Positions 33,826 through 43,432 of a DNA stretch of 59,080 nucleotides are shown one piece after another; position 1 is the first letter of the stretch, and every line of letters begins with the position of its first letter. The stretch is from contig DATBFG010000092.1 of NCBI GenBank assembly GCA_036558645.1, forward strand, positions 1 through 59,080, given 5' to 3'. Both the position numbers and the translations under genes were made by a program. The notes beneath the pieces are model-generated. The model saw only the letters and a list, made by a program, of their open reading frames with translations. It had not been told where the DNA came from and made no database searches. The DNA is from DATBFG01 sp036558645 (GTDB taxonomy: Bacteria > Acidobacteriota > Terriglobia > Terriglobales > Acidobacteriaceae).

Positions 33826-35931
33826 ATGCCCCGTGTCGTCCATGCCGCCTGCCCGCACGACTGTCCAGACGCTTGCGGTGTGCTGATCACCATCGACGAC
33901 GGCCGCGCCACCAAGATACAAGGCGATCCCTCACATCCGGTCACGCGCGGTTTTCTTTGTGCCAAGGTCGCCAAGTATCTCGACCGCGTCTATTCGCCCG
34001 ATCGCGTGCTGTACCCGATGCGCAGAGTGGCAGCCAAGGGTGCTACTCATTCCCAGCAAGCCTGGCAGCGCATTCCCTGGGACGAAGCCCTCGACGAAAT
34101 CACCACACGATTCAAAGACATCGCTGCAGAATTCGGCAGCGAAGCCATCCTTCCCTACTCCTATGGGGGCAATATTGCCGCTCTCAATGGCGGATCGATG
34201 GACCGGCGTTTTTTTCATCGCCTGGGTGCGTCACAACTCGATCGCACGATCTGTTCCGCCGCCGGCGAAGAGGGACTGAAGTCCGTTATCGGCGTGAAGC
34301 TTGGCACCGACACCGAACAGTTTCCGCGTTCGCGCTACATCATTGCCTGGGCAGCGAACATTCACGCAACGAACGTGCATCTGTGGCCTTTTATTGAAGA
34401 GGCGCGGCGCAACGGCGCAAAGCTGGTCGTTATCGATCCTTACCGCACCCGTACGGCGAAGTGCGCGGACTGGTATCTGCCGATCAATCCGGGGACTGAC
34501 GGTGCGCTGGCGCTCGGCATGATGCACGTCATCATCAATGAGAGCCTTTATGACGCCGATTATGTTGCGCGATACACATCAGGGTTCGAGCAATTGCGCC
34601 AGAAGGTGCAAGGCTACCCGCCCAACGAAGTATCTCAGTGGACCGGCATCGCAACCGAAGACATCGTCAAACTCGCGCGCGAATATGCAACGACCACACC
34701 CGCCGTCATCCGCCTGAACTATGGAGTGCAGCGCGCCGAAAACGGAGGCATGGCGACGCGCGCGATTACCATGCTGCCCTGCATTACCGGAGCATGGAAA
34801 GAAGTCGGCGGCGGGCTGCAACTGTCAACCAGCGGCGCTTTCACATTGAACAAGCAGGCGTTGCAGCGCCCGGACCTGATGAACAAGGCTTTAGGGCGCC
34901 CCGCACGGGTCATTAATATGGTGGAACTGGGACAGGCGCTGAACAACCTGAGCGATCCGCCGATCAAGGCCTTGTTTGTTTACAACTCAAACCCGGCCGC
35001 CGTGTGTCCCAACCACAATGAGGTGGTTCGCGGCCTTAAGCGAAGTGACCTCTTCACCGTCGTCCACGAGCAGTTCTTCACGGATACGACCGACTATGCG
35101 GACATCCTGTTGCCCGCTACTACGTTTTTCGAGCACAAGGATCTGGTGAATGCGTACGGTCACTACTATGCTCAGTGTTCAAATCAGGCGATCGACCCGC
35201 TCGGCGAGTGCCGCTCTAACGTTGAGGTGTTTCGCTCCCTCGCGCTACGAATGGGATTCGATGATGCCTGCTTCCATGAATCAGTTGACGACATGATCGA
35301 CTCGGCGCTTGACGCCGAAAATCCCTGGCTGAGTGGAATCACGCGCGAGCGACTCGAGCGCGAAGGACACATTCGATTGAATTTTGAGCAAGCTGAAAAC
35401 GGAGCCGCTGCAAAACCCTTCCTTCCGTTTGCCGAGGGAAATTTCGCCACACCGGATGGCAAGGCACAACTCTATAACGAATCTTTGAAAACGTTTGGCC
35501 TTGATCCGGTAGCCGAGTTCCGACCGCCAACTGAATCGCGTCATAACTCAAACGGCAGGACATTTCCGCTCGAACTGCTGGCGCGCAAGGCAGATAATTT
35601 CCTTAATTCGACTTTCTCGAACCTGCCGTCGGTGCAACCGCTCGAGCAGCCGGGATTGTTAGAGATCAGTTCGATCGATGCCGAGTCGCGGGGTATCAGT
35701 GAGGGCGATCGGGTGCGTGTCTTCAATTCCCGCGGAGAGATCATTCTCAAGGCCAAAGTAAATGGCGCCGTTCAACCGGGAGTAGTGGGAGCCAAGCTCA
35801 ATTGGGCCAAATTTGATACTCAGTGTCGCAATATTAACGTCCTCACTTCCGAAAAACTTACCGACATGGGCAACTCCGCTACGTTTTATTCCGTCTTGGT
35901 TGAAGTGGAGCTTTTCAAGCCGGCATTCTGA
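33826..35931 (+). CDS. Molybdopterin-dependent oxidoreductase (formate dehydrogenase/DMSO reductase superfamily)
   Basis: About 701 residues. The N-terminal [4Fe-4S] motif is CPHDCPDAC with the fourth cysteine in GFLCAK. The DMSO-reductase superfamily body follows: ILPYSYGGNIAALNG, ICSAAGEEGL, AWAANIHATNVHLWPFIEEAR, VVIDPYRTRTAK, and a C-terminal dinucleotide-binding domain (LLEISSIDAESRGISEGDRVRVFN). Length and CPHDCPDAC match the group of assimilatory or BisC-like oxidoreductases; the electron acceptor or substrate cannot be read. No twin-Arg signal and no partner iron-sulfur or membrane subunit is adjacent, so it is probably cytoplasmic. In-frame ATGs at 33802 and 33814 are alternatives. 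Confidence 0.88.
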   Translation: MPRVVHAACPHDCPDACGVLITIDDGRATKIQGDPSHPVTRGFLCAKVAKYLDRVYSPDRVLYPMRRVAAKGATHSQQAWQRIPWDEALDEITTRFKDIAAEFGSEAILPYSYGGNIAALNGGSMDRRFFHRLGASQLDRTICSAAGEEGLKSVIGVKLGTDTEQFPRSRYIIAWAANIHATNVHLWPFIEEARRNGAKLVVIDPYRTRTAKCADWYLPINPGTDGALALGMMHVIINESLYDADYVARYTSGFEQLRQKVQGYPPNEVSQWTGIATEDIVKLAREYATTTPAVIRLNYGVQRAENGGMATRAITMLPCITGAWKEVGGGLQLSTSGAFTLNKQALQRPDLMNKALGRPARVINMVELGQALNNLSDPPIKALFVYNSNPAAVCPNHNEVVRGLKRSDLFTVVHEQFFTDTTDYADILLPATTFFEHKDLVNAYGHYYAQCSNQAIDPLGECRSNVEVFRSLALRMGFDDACFHESVDDMIDSALDAENPWLSGITRERLEREGHIRLNFEQAENGAAAKPFLPFAEGNFATPDGKAQLYNESLKTFGLDPVAEFRPPTESRHNSNGRTFPLELLARKADNFLNSTFSNLPSVQPLEQPGLLEISSIDAESRGISEGDRVRVFNSRGEIILKAKVNGAVQPGVVGAKLNWAKFDTQCRNINVLTSEKLTDMGNSATFYSVLVEVELFKPAF

Positions 35932-35964
35932 GGGCAACCAGAAGAGGTCGTAGCGCAGCTGCGT

Positions 35965-35995
35965 TTGGACGCTTTCCACGACACTACCGTATAAT
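35965..35995 (+). promoter_or_regulatory. Promoter for bamA
   Basis: TTGGAC (35965-35970), a 19-base spacer and a perfect TATAAT (35990-35995). Transcription would start near 36002, some 85 bases before the bamA GTG. The long spacer makes the -35 assignment uncertain. Confidence 0.5.
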
Positions 35996-36086
35996 GACCG
36001 TTTTCCAGATTGAATAAGCTGAGGTAGGCGCGATTCTTCGTTTTCATCAGGATAGCCCTGCACTGACGAAGAGCAGGAACCACCGC

Positions 36087-38945
36087 GTGCGGCTCATTTC
36101 TGCTGCCGCTTCGCGTGGATGTCATTCACAAGCAAGGTTTTGGCAAGCCCGCGGCCGAACCCTGGCCTGCCTTTTTGTGCTGCTCCTTTGTTTCCGGTCC
36201 CTTGGCTTCGCGCAGCAGGACCTCATCAGCGAGATCAGCATCACCGGCAACCGCCGCATACCGGCGGAGACCATTCGCGCCCGCATCTTCACTCGGCCAG
36301 GTGACGTATATGATCAGGCCGGACTCGAGCGCGATTTCAACTCCCTTTGGAATACGGGGTACTTTGAGGACATTCGGATCGAACGCGAGCAGACTCCAAA
36401 GGGCTGGCGTCTCCATATTTATGTCAAGGAGCGCCCGACCATCCGCACCATCGACTATACCGGTCTGAGCTCCGTCTCTACGAGCGATGTACTCGACCGG
36501 TTCAAAGAACGAAAAGTCGGCCTTTCGCCCGAAAGTCAGTACGATCCGACGAAGGTGAAGAAAGCAGAAGTCGCGATTAAAGAACTTCTTTCTGAACATG
36601 GGCGACAGTTCGCTACCGTGCGCACGGAGGTTCGTCCCATTCCTCCGGCAGCGGTCGGCGTCACCTTCGTCGTCAAAGAAGGCCCCAAGGTCAAAGTCGG
36701 CAAAATCAAGTTCGAAGGCAACAAGCACGTCAACAGTCGAACCCTTCGCAGTTCGATGAAGAACTTGAAGCCCATCGGCATTCCACATTCCATCTTCCTG
36801 GAAAATCTCTTTTCCAAGACCTACGACGCCAGCAAGCTCGAAGAAGATACGGAACGTGTTCGAAATGAGTACCAGAACCGAGGCTACTTCAAAGTCCTTG
36901 TGCAAGATCCGCAGACCAAGATTCGGGATACCGGACATCAGGGTTTCCACATCCCGCTTCTGATGAGCGGGCCTGGTAAAGCCGTCGATATCACAATGCC
37001 TATCGAGGAAGGCGATCTGTACCGATTGGGCAGCATCACGTTTAAGAACAACAAGGCGATTCCCAACAGCAAGGCACTCCGCGGCATCTTCGCGATCAAA
37101 GATGGTGACGTCTTCAGCAAGGAGAAAGTCGGCAAGGGCCTCGAGAATCTTCGCAAGGCATACGGCGAATTGGGGTACATCAACTTCACTCCGGTGCCGC
37201 AGACATCGTTCGACGAAGACAAGAAACTTATCAACCTCGAAATCGACGTGGACGAGGGCAAGCAGTTTTATGTCCGACGCATAGAGTTCTCCGGGAATAC
37301 GACGACACGCGACAAAGTCATCCGCCGCGAAATTGCCTTGGAAGAAGGTAACGTGTACAACTCGCGGTTATGGGAATTCAGCCTGCTGCGTCTCAACCAG
37401 CTGGGATACTTCGAACAGCTGAAGCCCGACGATCCTAACGTGACAGAGCGGCATCTGGACGAGAAAAATGGAACAGTGGACCTCGTCCTTAAGGTCCATG
37501 AGAAAGGTAAGAACAGCATTGGTCTGACCGGCGGGGTCAGCGGCCTTTCCGGTTCATTCATCGGCCTCAGTTACAGCACCAACAACTTCCTCGGACTGGG
37601 CGAGACTCTTACGGTGCAGGCCAATATTGGTAACCGCCAGCGCGATCTAGTCTTCGGATTTACTGAACCTTATCTCTGGGATCGCCCACTGCAGTTCGGG
37701 TTTACCGTCTATACGAGACGTTACAACTTCGATCAGGCACAACAGGCAGAAATTCTCACCGGACAAAAGCTCAATCTGCCTTCTCCATTCCTGCAGAACT
37801 TGCAGAACTATACGCAGTCGAGCACTGGATTCTCAACCAGCCTGAGCTACCCTCTTCGCCGCTCACTCAGGCGCGTTGGCATCACTTACTCTTATGACCG
37901 CTCGTCTCTGACAGCCCTCAGTAATGCTTCAAAGACTCTGTTCACCAACCTGGCATTCAGTGGAATCAGCGGCCCGAACTCGCTGGAAGGCATCGTCACG
38001 AGCAAGGTGATCCCCAGCTTCTCGAAAAATACGCTCGACAGCGCTTACTCCCCCAAGACCGGTACCAGCATCTTCATGGGCGGGGAAATCGCCGGGCTGG
38101 GCGGCACCGTGAGGTCAGTTCGCCCGATTCTGCAGTACAAGCACTTCATCCCGATGCAGAATCGCCGAAACACTATCGGGTTTAACGTTCAAGCTTCGTT
38201 CCTGACCGGCTACGGCGGCTTGGTGGCTCCGCCGTTTGAGCGCTTCTATCTGGGCGGCGAGAACGATCTGCGCGGGTTCGACATCCGTTCCGTGTCCCCC
38301 GTTGCGTTTCTGCCCAGCCATATCAATGTCACATTGACGAACCCGGATGGCTCGCCTGTTCCAAAAGATCCTGCTAATCCGCTGCGTGGCAACTACGTCA
38401 TTCCGGTTCCGTTCGAGCAGATCGTGTTTCCCGGAGGCGATCTCAGCCTGGTGACAAATCTTGAGTACCGCTTCACGATCGCAGGCCCGGTAGCAATCGC
38501 TCCCTTCGCCGATTTCGGTTTTGATCCAATCGTTCGGCCATCACAACTACGCATCAACACAGGCCAACTGAATGACATCAACAACACAGTGTTTGGATGT
38601 CCAGCTCTCGACGTAGCCCTCAATTGCACCGGAGGCTCATCGATCAATTTTTCCGGGATTCTTCAGCCGGTATCCAACACGAATTGGGTTCCGCGCATGT
38701 CCACGGGATTGGAGTTGCAGGTGTTCCTGCCCATCGTCAACGCGCCGTTCCGTATTTACTGGGCCTACAATCCGCTGCGACTCGACACAACTGCCTCGGG
38801 ACCTGTGCAGATTACGCGCGACATGTTCCCCCCCGGAGCTGCTGGAGATTTCACGTTCCAAAATGCCCTTCGCGCGACCTCGCCCACGTATCAATTGCGG
38901 GAACCGCGCAAGACTTTCCGCTTCACGGTGGCGACAACGTTCTAG
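36087..38945 (+). CDS. bamA: Outer membrane protein assembly factor BamA
   Basis: A 952-residue Omp85 protein, longer than E. coli BamA (810). A hydrophobic export signal ends GFAQQDL. POTRA repeats follow to about residue 465, with typical openings (ISEISITGNRRIPAETI; KVGKIKFEGNKHVNSRTLR; YRLGSITFKNNKAIPNS; YVRRIEFSGNTTTRDKVIRREI). The C-terminal half is the 16-stranded barrel, with the L6 motif GGENDLRGFDIRS and the last strand ending FRFTVATTF, a proper outer-membrane terminal Phe. It inserts beta-barrel proteins into the outer membrane. The start is GTG 36087 with AGGA upstream. An Skp-like chaperone follows. Confidence 0.95.
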   Translation: MRLISAAASRGCHSQARFWQARGRTLACLFVLLLCFRSLGFAQQDLISEISITGNRRIPAETIRARIFTRPGDVYDQAGLERDFNSLWNTGYFEDIRIEREQTPKGWRLHIYVKERPTIRTIDYTGLSSVSTSDVLDRFKERKVGLSPESQYDPTKVKKAEVAIKELLSEHGRQFATVRTEVRPIPPAAVGVTFVVKEGPKVKVGKIKFEGNKHVNSRTLRSSMKNLKPIGIPHSIFLENLFSKTYDASKLEEDTERVRNEYQNRGYFKVLVQDPQTKIRDTGHQGFHIPLLMSGPGKAVDITMPIEEGDLYRLGSITFKNNKAIPNSKALRGIFAIKDGDVFSKEKVGKGLENLRKAYGELGYINFTPVPQTSFDEDKKLINLEIDVDEGKQFYVRRIEFSGNTTTRDKVIRREIALEEGNVYNSRLWEFSLLRLNQLGYFEQLKPDDPNVTERHLDEKNGTVDLVLKVHEKGKNSIGLTGGVSGLSGSFIGLSYSTNNFLGLGETLTVQANIGNRQRDLVFGFTEPYLWDRPLQFGFTVYTRRYNFDQAQQAEILTGQKLNLPSPFLQNLQNYTQSSTGFSTSLSYPLRRSLRRVGITYSYDRSSLTALSNASKTLFTNLAFSGISGPNSLEGIVTSKVIPSFSKNTLDSAYSPKTGTSIFMGGEIAGLGGTVRSVRPILQYKHFIPMQNRRNTIGFNVQASFLTGYGGLVAPPFERFYLGGENDLRGFDIRSVSPVAFLPSHINVTLTNPDGSPVPKDPANPLRGNYVIPVPFEQIVFPGGDLSLVTNLEYRFTIAGPVAIAPFADFGFDPIVRPSQLRINTGQLNDINNTVFGCPALDVALNCTGGSSINFSGILQPVSNTNWVPRMSTGLELQVFLPIVNAPFRIYWAYNPLRLDTTASGPVQITRDMFPPGAAGDFTFQNALRATSPTYQLREPRKTFRFTVATTF

Positions 38946-39028
38946 GAAGGTAGAACCTTGCGAAGCCGGGTGCCAGAGTGGGCCTGAGACATTCGTCCCG
39001 GGTATTGTTTTGGCATCAAATTCAATGT

Positions 39029-39058
39029 TTGACGGGTGCGGTAGCGTATTTCTATAAT
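39029..39058 (+). promoter_or_regulatory. Promoter for the skp-like gene
   Basis: TTGACG (39029-39034), an 18-base spacer and a perfect TATAAT (39053-39058). The expected transcript has an untranslated leader of about 175 bases. Within it CCAC/GTGG and GCGCC/GGCGC (39104-39134) form a hairpin. Confidence 0.65.
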
Positions 39059-39240
39059 GTTAAGTATCCGAGCCCTGAAAATCGATGTTTGTCCCAGGGT
39101 TGGCCACTGCGCCTTCAGGTTCGGCGCGAGGTGGTGAAATCTGGTCTCGCCCGTCCGTTCGTAGCGCGTTTGAGGCCAATCGGGAATTGTCTGAGCAATC
39201 TGAAATTTCTCCAACGAATCAAGGAGTACAAACCCGCCCC

Positions 39241-39984
39241 ATGATCAGGAAGCTTGCGCGAGTACTAATAGCCACTGCTGTTGCGTCCGTAGCAGCCTTT
39301 GCACAAACCGGCACCGCATCTGCCGCTCAACCCATGCCGTCGGCGCCGAGTGCGAGTATGGCCGGCGCTAATGCGCCCGCTGCCACTCCCGCAGCCGGTG
39401 GATCTCGCGTCGGAACGATCAACGTCGAGCAGGCCATTTTCGCTACCAACGAAGGCCAGCGTGACTTCGACGAGTTGAGCAAGAAGCTTGAACCCAAGCA
39501 AACCGAACTCAAGAATCAATCCGACGAGATCGAGTCGCTTAAGAAGCAGCTCAACACTCAGAGTGACAAGCTGAATGACGACGCCCGCGGCAAATTGGTC
39601 AAGCAGGTTGAGCTAAAACAAAAATCATTTGAGCGTTCTATGCAGGATGCCCGCGACGATGCCCAGGCACAGCAGAACGAGATTGCCCAACGCATTCTGC
39701 AGAAGATGGCTCCCATGCTCGTGAAGTACGCCAACGATAACGGATTCGGCGTCATCATCGATACCTCGAATCCGTGGCCGAATGGTCCGGTGCTTTGGGC
39801 CGGTACGTCCGTCGACATCACCAAGGGTATTGTCGATGCTTACAACGCCCAGTCTGGTGTTCCGGCGCCTCCGCCGCGAACCGGTGGTGGCGCAGCTGGT
39901 GCAACCACCAAGCCTGCTTCTCCGCTGACAAAGCCGGCGACAACTCCGGCGAAGCCGCAGACGCCGCAGATTCCGCCGAAATAA
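39241..39984 (+). CDS. skp: Skp/OmpH-family periplasmic chaperone
   Basis: A 247-residue exported protein from ATG 39241. The signal peptide MIRKLARVLIATAVASVAAFAQ is followed by an Ala/Pro-rich stretch, then the OmpH core: RVGTINVEQAIFATNEGQRDF, a long coiled coil (residues about 80-155), and YANDNGFGVIIDTSNP plus SVDITKGIVDAYNA. Skp holds unfolded outer-membrane proteins for delivery to BamA, and the bamA-skp order is conserved. The C-terminus adds about 45 residues rich in Pro, Lys and Thr, not present in E. coli Skp. The usual lpxD-fabZ-lpxA genes do not follow; a TonB-type gene does. A good promoter sits 185 bases upstream. Confidence 0.9.
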   Translation: MIRKLARVLIATAVASVAAFAQTGTASAAQPMPSAPSASMAGANAPAATPAAGGSRVGTINVEQAIFATNEGQRDFDELSKKLEPKQTELKNQSDEIESLKKQLNTQSDKLNDDARGKLVKQVELKQKSFERSMQDARDDAQAQQNEIAQRILQKMAPMLVKYANDNGFGVIIDTSNPWPNGPVLWAGTSVDITKGIVDAYNAQSGVPAPPPRTGGGAAGATTKPASPLTKPATTPAKPQTPQIPPK

Positions 39985-40015
39985 GCGGGACACCAAGGGT
40001 CATCACGAAGTTCCC

Positions 40016-40047
40016 AGGACCGCATTACTTGCGGTCCTTTCTTTTTT
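40016..40047 (+). terminator. Rho-independent terminator after skp
   Basis: AGGACCGCA (40016-40024), loop TTACT, TGCGGTCCT (40030-40038), followed by TTCTTTTTT. A nine-base perfect stem with T-tract. Confidence 0.93.
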
Positions 40048-40130
40048 GATTTCGTAGCAGAGATCGCATACAGCCGATAGGTCGACCGGTGTCTGTAGCA
40101 GATGTCTGAACACATCTCGCGGAGGACACC

Positions 40131-40871
40131 ATGTTTGCCGAAATCCTGTCTGACTCACCCTGGGATAACCGTCCGCATCGCAGAATGACCACGCTGGTTT
40201 CATTCGCGTTGCAAGGCGCCGGTCTCGGCCTGCTGCTTTTGATTCCTCTCCTCTCTACTCAAGGATTGCCGCAGCTCGAATTCGCGACCCCGCTCACGGT
40301 TCCGGTTTCGCTCCCCCTTGCACCGACCACTCTGGCACAGCCACGTGTGACCTCGAACTCAAGCAATGTGACGCCCGACGGCACGGTCATAGTTATCCGC
40401 AGTATCCCTCGCTCCATTGAGATGGTCACCGACGCGGCTGAGCCCCCTCAGATTGGGATTGGGACAGTGGGGGTTGTTGGAGGAACTGGTGACCACTGGA
40501 GCGATAACGGCGTGCTGCGCTCGATTGCCGGTGGATCGGGGGCTGTGCCCTCGTTGCCGCCGCCCACAGTCACGCCACCTCGGCGAGTGTCACGCATAAT
40601 GGAAGGCAATCTGATTCATCGCGTGCAGCCGGATTATCCGGCGATCGCCAGGTCTGCGCGCGTCCAGGGAGAAGTGATTCTCGCCGCTGTCATCAGTAAA
40701 GATGGCGCGATTGAGAACCTGCGTGTTGTGAGAGGTCATCCGTTGCTGGTGAAAGCCGCACTCACTGCAGTCCAGCAGTGGCGCTACCGGCCCTATGTAT
40801 TGAACGGTGAGCCGATCGAAGTGGAGACGCAGGTGACCGTCAACTTTGTGCTCGCAGGTGGAGGTTTGTAA
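40131..40871 (+). CDS. TonB C-terminal domain protein (energy transducer family)
   Basis: A 246-residue protein with one N-terminal membrane segment (FALQGAGLGLLLLIPLLS), a long proline/serine-containing linker, and a TonB_C domain: HRVQPDYPAIARSARVQGEVILAAVISKDGAIENLRVVRGHPLL and AVQQWRYRPYVLNGEPIEVETQVTVNF. TonB proteins transmit inner-membrane proton-motive force to outer-membrane receptors, but many Acidobacteria have numerous TonB_C proteins without ExbBD neighbours, as here, so the specific partner is open. ATG 40131 follows GGAGG at five bases. It lies between the skp terminator and alr. Confidence 0.88.
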   Translation: MFAEILSDSPWDNRPHRRMTTLVSFALQGAGLGLLLLIPLLSTQGLPQLEFATPLTVPVSLPLAPTTLAQPRVTSNSSNVTPDGTVIVIRSIPRSIEMVTDAAEPPQIGIGTVGVVGGTGDHWSDNGVLRSIAGGSGAVPSLPPPTVTPPRRVSRIMEGNLIHRVQPDYPAIARSARVQGEVILAAVISKDGAIENLRVVRGHPLLVKAALTAVQQWRYRPYVLNGEPIEVETQVTVNFVLAGGGL

Positions 40872-40962
40872 CGAGGATAGCCTGCGCGAGTAGGGCTTCG
40901 CGATGGCCTTCTTCTCCCGCGCCTGGCACGGGCGTAACCGTGTGTCACACGGGCAGGCTCGC

Positions 40963-40968
40963 TATAAT
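40963..40968 (+). promoter_or_regulatory. -10 box directly ahead of alr
   Basis: A perfect TATAAT ends eight bases before GTG 40977, placing the expected transcription start at about 40975. No convincing -35 is seen. If used, the alr mRNA is leaderless or nearly so. Confidence 0.45.
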
Positions 40969-40976
40969 CGCAAGGA

Positions 40977-42149
40977 GTGATCAATGCATTCGTCGAAAGC
41001 TCGATAAGAACCGCCACCCGCCCGACATGGGCCGAGATCTCACTCGCCGCATTGCGGCAAAATTATTGCGCCCTCAAGCAGCATCTGGGAGTGCAGATCA
41101 ACATCTGCGCCGTAATCAAGGCCGACGCGTATGGACATGGAGCAACGCCATGTGCTCTGGCATTGCAGGAGGAAGGATCCGACTGGTTCGGGGTGACTTC
41201 GCTCGACGAGGCTATCCCGCTCCGCGATTTCGGAATTCGTGCCCGCATCCTTCTCATGACCGGCTTTTGGCCTGGCGAGCAAGAAGAACTGATTCGCTTG
41301 GACTTGACGCCCACGATCTGGACCCTGGACCAGGTTTCGCTGCTTGAGAAATCCAGCGCTGCCTTGGGACGACGAGCCTACCCGGTACATCTTAAGATCG
41401 ACACTGGCATGGGACGTCTTGGTGTTTCCCTAGAAGATTTGCCTCAGCTGTGTGCCGTGCTGCATACGTCGCCTCATCTTCGACTCGAAGGGGTCTCCAC
41501 GCACCTCGCTTCCTCCGAGGTGCTCGATGATCCTTCTGTCGACGAGCAACTAAGAGCCTTCGATCGCGCACGAGCAACGTTGCGTGATTCTGGATTCGAT
41601 CCGTCCCTGATTCACCTGGCCAATACCAGTGCGATGCTTTCGCGGCGGCAAACTTGGCACAACATGGTACGCCCGGGCCTTGCACTGTATGGATACCAAC
41701 TCCCCGTACAACGAAACGGAAACCAAATGCCGGGCAACGTACTGCCGCTGCAGCCGGTATTGAGTTGGAAGACTCGCATACTGTCAATCCGCAACATCCC
41801 TGCGAATCAAGCCATTGGATATGGCGGGACCTACCGCACCAGATCGTCGTCGCGTATTGCAGTCCTGCCACTTGGATACGCCGACGGATTGAACCGGCAG
41901 CTTTCCTCTCGCGGGCGGGTCATTATTCGTGGAAACTACGCTCCGATTGTCGGCCGTATTTCGATGGACCTGACCCTCGTTGACGTTACAGCGATTCCAG
42001 GTGCCAGTGAGGGCGATGAGGCGATCCTGATTGGCGCCTCCGGTGGCATCGAAGTCAGTGCCCATGAACATGCAGAACTGTGTGGGACCATTCCTTACGA
42101 GATTCTTTGTGCCATTTCAAAGCGCGTGCCGCGACGATACATCCCCTAA
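40977..42149 (+). CDS. alr: Alanine racemase
   Basis: A 390-residue PLP-dependent alanine racemase, which makes D-alanine for peptidoglycan. The N-terminal barrel has AVIKADAYGHG with the PLP lysine Lys48; GMGRLGV, EGVSTHLASS and MVRPGLALYGY follow; the C-terminal domain has the catalytic Tyr in GYGGTYRT and LPLGYADGLNR and VGRISMDLTLVDVT. The start GTG 40977 overlaps AAGGAG rather than following it, and no in-frame start later preserves the conserved TWAEISLAALRQNY, so the start must be at or before about residue 15. A hairpin, TCACCCG/CGGGTGA at 42178-42201, follows the gene. Confidence 0.95.
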   Translation: MINAFVESSIRTATRPTWAEISLAALRQNYCALKQHLGVQINICAVIKADAYGHGATPCALALQEEGSDWFGVTSLDEAIPLRDFGIRARILLMTGFWPGEQEELIRLDLTPTIWTLDQVSLLEKSSAALGRRAYPVHLKIDTGMGRLGVSLEDLPQLCAVLHTSPHLRLEGVSTHLASSEVLDDPSVDEQLRAFDRARATLRDSGFDPSLIHLANTSAMLSRRQTWHNMVRPGLALYGYQLPVQRNGNQMPGNVLPLQPVLSWKTRILSIRNIPANQAIGYGGTYRTRSSSRIAVLPLGYADGLNRQLSSRGRVIIRGNYAPIVGRISMDLTLVDVTAIPGASEGDEAILIGASGGIEVSAHEHAELCGTIPYEILCAISKRVPRRYIP

Positions 42150-42285
42150 GATCCTGATGCCCCTTTAGTCAATAAATCACCCGTCCCATTCACCGGGTGA
42201 ACTGGCACTCTAAATGCCCATTTGCGCCATTCAACTCGGCTCTCGCGCCTCGCACTCGATGGCTTTGTTAGTATTTAACTAAGTA

Positions 42286-43407
42286 ATGTCTTCACGCTAC
42301 GCCCAATGGATGTACGACTGGGAAACCCGTCTCACCTCGGTTGATAACAACCGGGTTGTGCGTCCATTGGAATGGGGTACCGAATGGGCCGGCGACTGGC
42401 CCTGCCGCAACGGATATCCTCCCGGGCAAGTACCTGCCGATCCGGAAAAATATCTGCGCGAGTACAACCAGCGCATTGTCGCTTCGAGCGATGAGTTCTA
42501 CGCCTACACGAAACCGACGGACTTTCGCCTCGAACGCCGTGAAGTGCAGGTCTTCAGCACACGCGAAGTGCCGGATCCGGTGCTTGAGGGCAGGGTGAAG
42601 GGTACCTATTCCGATTTTCTGCGCTTTACATCCGCAGTGCGCTCGCCGTTTCCCGAAAACAATCTGGTGAATGCCCGCTGGTTTCCCGCCCGCGGACGCC
42701 GTGCTGTCGTCCTGTTGCCGCACTGGAACTCTGACGCACTGGCCTACACCGGGCTCGCCCATGCTCTCAATTTATTGGGCATCGCGGTGCTTCGGCTAAG
42801 CATGCCGTATCACGACATCCGCATGCCGGCGGAAATCCGGCGCGCCGATTACGCTGTATCCGCGAACATTGGTCGCACGCTGGATGCATGCCGCCAGGCG
42901 GTCGTGGACATTCGCTCTTGTCTGGACTGGCTGGAGCAACAAGGTTACAGCCGCCTTGGCGTGTTAGGTACAAGCCTCGGCTCCTGCTATTCATTTCTCG
43001 CGGCCGCGCACGATCCTCGTATTCGCGTAGCAGCTTTTAATCATGCATCGACATGGGTCGCCGATGTTGTATGGCACGGACAATCTACGCGCCACATTCG
43101 CGAAGGCATCGAGAAAGAGATCGACCTACAGCGCCTTCGCCAGCTCTGGGCGGGCGTGAGTCCTATGTCATACTTCCGGCAGTTCGCGCGCTGGCCGAAG
43201 AAGTCGCTGGTCATCTACGCAAAGTACGATATGACGTTCTTACCCGAACTCTCCCGCGACGCCGTAGCCGAGTTCGCGCGCCATCATCTTGACCACAAAG
43301 TAGTCGTGCTCCCCTGCGGACACTACACCACCGGCGAGACGCCTTATAAGTTCATCGACGGTTGGCACATGGCCAGCTTCCTGCGAACAGCGTTCGACAG
43401 CGTGTAG
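42286..43407 (+). CDS. Alpha/beta hydrolase family protein
   Basis: A 373-residue protein. Residues 1-120 are an N-terminal cap-like region without recognisable motifs (WDWETRL-type opening). The hydrolase fold begins near residue 140: AVVLLPHWNSDALAYTGLAHALNLLGIAVLRLSMPYHD, nucleophile elbow GTSLGSC with Ser near residue 231, acid candidate in YAKYDMTF, and His in CGHYTTGETPYK. These resemble the bacterial DUF2920-like/abhydrolase proteins of unknown substrate. No signal peptide is seen. It ends 26 bases before the convergent FG-GAP gene. Confidence 0.82.
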   Translation: MSSRYAQWMYDWETRLTSVDNNRVVRPLEWGTEWAGDWPCRNGYPPGQVPADPEKYLREYNQRIVASSDEFYAYTKPTDFRLERREVQVFSTREVPDPVLEGRVKGTYSDFLRFTSAVRSPFPENNLVNARWFPARGRRAVVLLPHWNSDALAYTGLAHALNLLGIAVLRLSMPYHDIRMPAEIRRADYAVSANIGRTLDACRQAVVDIRSCLDWLEQQGYSRLGVLGTSLGSCYSFLAAAHDPRIRVAAFNHASTWVADVVWHGQSTRHIREGIEKEIDLQRLRQLWAGVSPMSYFRQFARWPKKSLVIYAKYDMTFLPELSRDAVAEFARHHLDHKVVVLPCGHYTTGETPYKFIDGWHMASFLRTAFDSV

Positions 43408-43432
43408 GGCTGGGTTGCAGTTCAGCCGCACA

